Positions 61,223 to 64,000 of a stretch of DNA of 64,000 nucleotides are shown here, piece after piece. Below the pieces are notes generated by a model. It worked only from the letters and a program-made list of their open reading frames with translations. It made no database searches and was not told the origin of the DNA. Position numbers and translations under genes: made by a program. Origin of the DNA: Streptomyces griseorubiginosus (GTDB lineage: Bacteria > Actinomycetota > Actinomycetes > Streptomycetales > Streptomycetaceae); contig NZ_WVUG01000013.1 of assembly GCF_017614965.1 (NCBI RefSeq), positions 1 through 64,000 of the forward strand, written 5' to 3'. Every line of letters starts with the position of its first letter. The first letter of the stretch is position 1.

Positions 61223-62521
61223 ATGGCTACGCTGACCGGCATGGATCCGATGGCCACACTTGATGTGATCCGGGCGCCCCTGACCGAGACCTTGCCGCGC
61301 CTGTCCGCCGCCCTGGCAGAGACGGTTCCCCACCACGCGCTGGCAGATCTGTCCCCCAACTGCGCCTACGCGCCGTTCAAGGTCTATGGAGAGGGGGCCG
61401 GTGAGCCCGGCCAGGCCATCACCACCTCCGAGGTGGCCGCACTGCGGCCCCACGTGCCGGAAGGGGGGAGTTGGCAGGGAAGGGCGCAGCTGGCGGGTGC
61501 CGATGTTCCGGTGCTGGCTCTGGCCAGCACCATCACTGAGCCCCCGGCCCTTTTGGTCCTGGTACGGACCGAGGACACGCCGCTGCCGGAGGACCGGGTG
61601 GCGCCCGCCCAGGCCCTGTGGGACGTACTGACGGCGCACCGGGAAGGCCTGCGGACCGAGGCGCTGCCCGAGATCCTGGCGGTGTCCCGCGCGGCGGCAT
61701 CCGCACGCGCCACGGCCATCTCCGAACTCGTCGACGCACACGGAGCGGTGCTGAGCGCACTGCTCGGCGTCCTGCGTGACCGGGATCTGGACGACTCCGG
61801 CGCTCGCGCCCGTGGCATCGACCTGACCCTCGCCGCCCTGGTCGAGCTGCGCTCGCGGGCGCAGCTCGACCAGACGCTGGTGGAGAAGAGGGCGGGGGAC
61901 GCCTTCGAGCGGCTCGCCGAGTCGCTGCGCCGGATGCTGCGGTCCCGTGGCATCCGGCTGGACTTGGGCAGGCCGGGCGCAGAAGAAGGAGCCGACCGGC
62001 TCCTGCCCGGCGATGTCGTCAATACGGCGTCCGCCGCGGTCCGGGCGAGTGTGCACGCGTCGTTGGAGGACCAGGGGAGCGGGCCGGACGGTCGCGCGGT
62101 CAGCCGGATCCACGTCAGCTGGAAGGTGGGCGCTGCGGAGCTGCGGGCCACCGTACGGGACGACGGGCCCGGCACCCTGTCCCGCAGCTCTCTCGACGCA
62201 CGCCGGGTCGTCGACCGGCTGACTCCGCTCGGCGGACGGTTCGAGGTCGACGCCGTACCGGACTGGGGCACGACCGTGACCATCGAAATCCCGCTCACGC
62301 CACCCGACACACCACGCCACGACCCGCTGACCCAGCTGGGGACCCGGGAGCTGGAGGTGCTGAGTCGGCTGGCCCGCGGACGGCGCAACCGGGACATCGC
62401 CCAGGAACTCCACATCAGCGAGTCGACGGTCAAGTTCCATATCGCCAAGATCTTCGACAAGCTCGGTGTCAACTCCCGCGGCGAGGCGGCCGCGCTTGCC
62501 CATGAGTGGGGCGCGGCGTAG
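61223..62521 (+). CDS. LuxR-type regulator fused to a degenerate kinase-like ATPase domain
   Basis: A 432-residue protein. The N-terminal 160 residues are GAF-like. A degenerate dimerisation region (ISELVDAHGAVLSALLGVL) lacks the kinase His at the usual place. A HATPase-like domain with DDGPGTLSR and a final LuxR HTH (LGTRELEVLSRLARGRRNRD, STVKFHIAKIFDKLG) follow. This kinase-like/LuxR architecture occurs in actinomycetes. It probably binds DNA directly rather than phosphorylating a partner; no response regulator gene is adjacent. Further Met codons 7 and 10 residues in are alternative starts. Confidence 0.85.
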   Translation: MATLTGMDPMATLDVIRAPLTETLPRLSAALAETVPHHALADLSPNCAYAPFKVYGEGAGEPGQAITTSEVAALRPHVPEGGSWQGRAQLAGADVPVLALASTITEPPALLVLVRTEDTPLPEDRVAPAQALWDVLTAHREGLRTEALPEILAVSRAAASARATAISELVDAHGAVLSALLGVLRDRDLDDSGARARGIDLTLAALVELRSRAQLDQTLVEKRAGDAFERLAESLRRMLRSRGIRLDLGRPGAEEGADRLLPGDVVNTASAAVRASVHASLEDQGSGPDGRAVSRIHVSWKVGAAELRATVRDDGPGTLSRSSLDARRVVDRLTPLGGRFEVDAVPDWGTTVTIEIPLTPPDTPRHDPLTQLGTRELEVLSRLARGRRNRDIAQELHISESTVKFHIAKIFDKLGVNSRGEAAALAHEWGAA

Positions 62522-62715
62522 TCGTCAGAGGCTATGACGGCTGAAGGGCGAGAGGGACAGTCCATGCACGCCGTCACAGGACCGCCGCCCGGCCGCCGCG
62601 ACCGCTCATGACATGTTGATCAATCCGACAGGGCGTACGGTCGATGCTGCTGAAACAGCGCCGTCAGTACGGTGGCGAGTAACACGGGTGGCGCTGTTCG
62701 ACCAGCAGGTTCCCG

Positions 62716-63309
62716 TCACCGAGCGGTGGGCCAGGCTCGCATGGCGATGTCGATGCACCGGAAGAGCTCGTCGCGGGTGGCGCCGCCCGCGGCCTGCACG
62801 GCGAGGCCGTTGTTGGTGACCATGACGTACTGCGCGAGGTCGGTCACATCGGTGTCCGCAGGCAGGTCGCCGTCCTCGACTCCTCGTTGGACGCGCTGCG
62901 TGAGGGCGTCGAGCACGGCGGCTCGACGAGCGGCGAGTGCTTCCCTGACCGACTCGCTGGAGTCCCCGACGGCAAGCGCGCCCTGCACGAGAAGGCAGCC
63001 CCGGGGGGTGGAGGGACCGGAGCACAGCAGCGCCGTCGACCGCAGGAACGCCTCGATCGCGCGATAGGCCGTCGGCTCCTCGGCGAAGCCGGAGCCGGCG
63101 GAGTGGAAGCCCTGCACATACAGGTCGAGGGCCCTCATGAAGAGGTCTTCCTTGTTCCCGAAGGCGGCGTACAGGCTCGGGCGGTTGATGCCCATTGCCT
63201 CGGTCAGGTCCGCCATCGAGGCGCCTTCGTAGCCCTTGGACCAGAACACCTTCAGGGCGCTCCGGAGGGCCTCGTCGACGTCGAACGCCCGGGGTCGCCC
63301 GCTCCTCAT
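62716..63309 (-). CDS. TetR-family repressor
   Basis: A 197-residue TetR regulator. The N-terminal HTH is GYEGASMADLTEAMGINRPS, followed by YAAFGNKEDLFMRALDLYV. The C-terminal domain contains the TPRGCLLVQGALAVGDSSESV segment of the YxaF/AcrR-like subgroup. It is divergent from the OYE gene, with two related palindromic sites between them. Likely represses itself and the reductase, with an electrophile or quinone as inducer. Confidence 0.92.
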   Translation of the reverse strand: MRSGRPRAFDVDEALRSALKVFWSKGYEGASMADLTEAMGINRPSLYAAFGNKEDLFMRALDLYVQGFHSAGSGFAEEPTAYRAIEAFLRSTALLCSGPSTPRGCLLVQGALAVGDSSESVREALAARRAAVLDALTQRVQRGVEDGDLPADTDVTDLAQYVMVTNNGLAVQAAGGATRDELFRCIDIAMRAWPTAR

Positions 63310-63382
63310 TACTCGTCACCTGCCCAGTCTTTTTTACCGCAAAGTACAGATCAGCTTGACGGCGGCAAGGCGTCTCTGTCAG

Positions 63383-63398
63383 TGTATCGATCAGTACA
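63383..63398. promoter_or_regulatory. TetR operator candidate 1
   Basis: TGTATCGATCAGTACA, an imperfect palindrome in the tetR-OYE intergenic region, directly repeated 17 bp downstream. Confidence 0.6.
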
Positions 63399-63399
63399 T

Positions 63400-63415
63400 T
63401 ATATCGATCGGTACA
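63400..63415. promoter_or_regulatory. TetR operator candidate 2
   Basis: TATATCGATCGGTACA, repeats site 1 with 13 of 16 matches. The two sites lie 74-107 bp from each divergent start. Confidence 0.6.
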
Positions 63416-63506
63416 GAAGTCGCTGGAGTGAGGCACCGATGAGGTCCCGTCGCGCCCGCCATGCGGTTCAGGGCTCCCGGCCGGTCAGACATCGCAGGAG
63501 TTCCGC

Positions 63507-64000
63507 ATGCCCTCCCTGTTCGACCCCTTCACCCTGAGCGGTCTGTCACTGCCCAACCGCCTCGTGATGGCTCCCATGACCCGCTCCCGCGCCACCGACG
63601 ACGGCCTGGCCACCGAGTCCGTGGCGGCGTACTACGCGCAGCGCGCCACCGCCGGTCTAATAATCTCCGAGGGCATCCAGCCCAGCCTGCGGAGCCAGTC
63701 CACGCTGAACACCCCCGGCCTGCACACGTCCGGACAGGTCGCCGCGTGGAGGAAGGTCACCGATGCGGTGCACACCAACGGCGGCCGGATCTTCGCGCAG
63801 CTCATGCACTCCGGTCGGGTCAGCCACCCCGACGTCACCGGTACGGTGCCCGTCGCCCCTTCGGCCGTGGCGGTCGGCTCCCCGATCTTCACCGCCGGCT
63901 TCGGCGACCCCACCGCCATGCAGCCCGCTCCCACACCGCGCGAACTGACAACCGCCGAGGTGGCCGAGGAGATCGGTGTCTACGTGGAGGCCGCCCGCAA
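63507..64000 (+). CDS. Old Yellow Enzyme family NADH:flavin oxidoreductase (partial, runs off the end)
   Basis: The first 164 residues of an OYE/NemA-type ene-reductase. SLFDPFTLSGLSLPNRLVMA is followed by PMTRSRA (FMN contacts), the FAQLMHSGRVSHPD segment and the start of the ELTTAEVAEEIGVYVEAA helix. It reduces activated C=C bonds with NAD(P)H. The GCAGGAG sequence precedes the ATG at 63507. The gene continues past the window edge. Confidence 0.93.
   Translation, partial: MPSLFDPFTLSGLSLPNRLVMAPMTRSRATDDGLATESVAAYYAQRATAGLIISEGIQPSLRSQSTLNTPGLHTSGQVAAWRKVTDAVHTNGGRIFAQLMHSGRVSHPDVTGTVPVAPSAVAVGSPIFTAGFGDPTAMQPAPTPRELTTAEVAEEIGVYVEAAR

Noticed and set aside
1..64000. CRISPR arrays, tRNA or rRNA genes, insertion sequences or prophage
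   Set aside because: No evenly spaced direct repeats, cloverleaf-like sequences with CCA ends, rRNA signatures, transposase motifs or phage structural genes were recognised on either strand.

Overview
The window is high-GC DNA with strong third-position G/C bias, frequent GTG starts, ATGA-type overlaps and many stand-alone regulators. This suggests an actinomycete, most likely Streptomyces. No rRNA, tRNA, CRISPR array, phage or complete insertion sequence was recognised. It reads as an accessory catabolic region in which sugar and aromatic or methylated-compound catabolism are interleaved with regulators.

Left part (1-14.5 kb): a decayed ABC-2 exporter (frameshifted permease, truncated ATPase) is followed by a ring-cleavage set. 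This has a LigK/GalC-type aldolase, a GalB-type 4-oxalomesaconate hydratase, a sensor kinase/response regulator pair, and the alpha and beta subunits of a LigAB extradiol dioxygenase. Together they could take gallate (or protocatechuate via other enzymes) to pyruvate and oxaloacetate. Next come a muconolactone-isomerase-like protein, an alpha/beta hydrolase, an HxlR regulator, two double-domain SnoaL-like proteins, a GlcG/HbpS protein, and an amidohydrolase / DUF59 / esterase operon.

Middle part (15.3-28.8 kb): a plant-polysaccharide locus contains a cytoplasmic GH36 enzyme, a LacI regulator with two palindromic operators, a sugar ABC importer (lipoprotein plus two permeases, no ATPase), a secreted GH39-like hydrolase with two carbohydrate-binding modules, and araB-araA-araD. 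The simplest reading is release, import and catabolism of arabinose-containing side chains.

The 28.9-36 kb part holds an unassigned operon (PLP decarboxylase, NTF2-like protein, metallo-beta-lactamase fold hydrolase) and another such hydrolase. It also has a third double SnoaL protein beside a wrecked HxlR gene, and a MarR regulator with a DODA-type dioxygenase.

Right part (35.9-61 kb): a nine-gene minus-strand run encodes an alpha/beta hydrolase, FolP, PabB, FolD, PurU, a LigM-like tetrahydrofolate-dependent demethylase, a group-D flavin monooxygenase-like protein, an M24 (pita-bread) protein and a 3-hydroxyisobutyrate-dehydrogenase-like enzyme. Divergently, beyond a PucR regulator, lie a second flavoprotein and a second LigM-like protein. 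These are followed by a VOC protein, a flavin reductase, a fused E1 alpha-beta plus E2 of a 2-oxoacid dehydrogenase, an aldehyde dehydrogenase, a GntR regulator, another VOC protein and an AraC regulator. Two sites resembling the VanR operator sit upstream of the VOC-GntR-ALDH operon. The cluster looks like a catabolic system for an unknown methylated compound that brings its own folate synthesis and one-carbon disposal genes. The window ends with a quinone-oxidoreductase-like protein, a LuxR-type protein, and a TetR regulator divergent from an Old Yellow Enzyme gene cut by the window edge.
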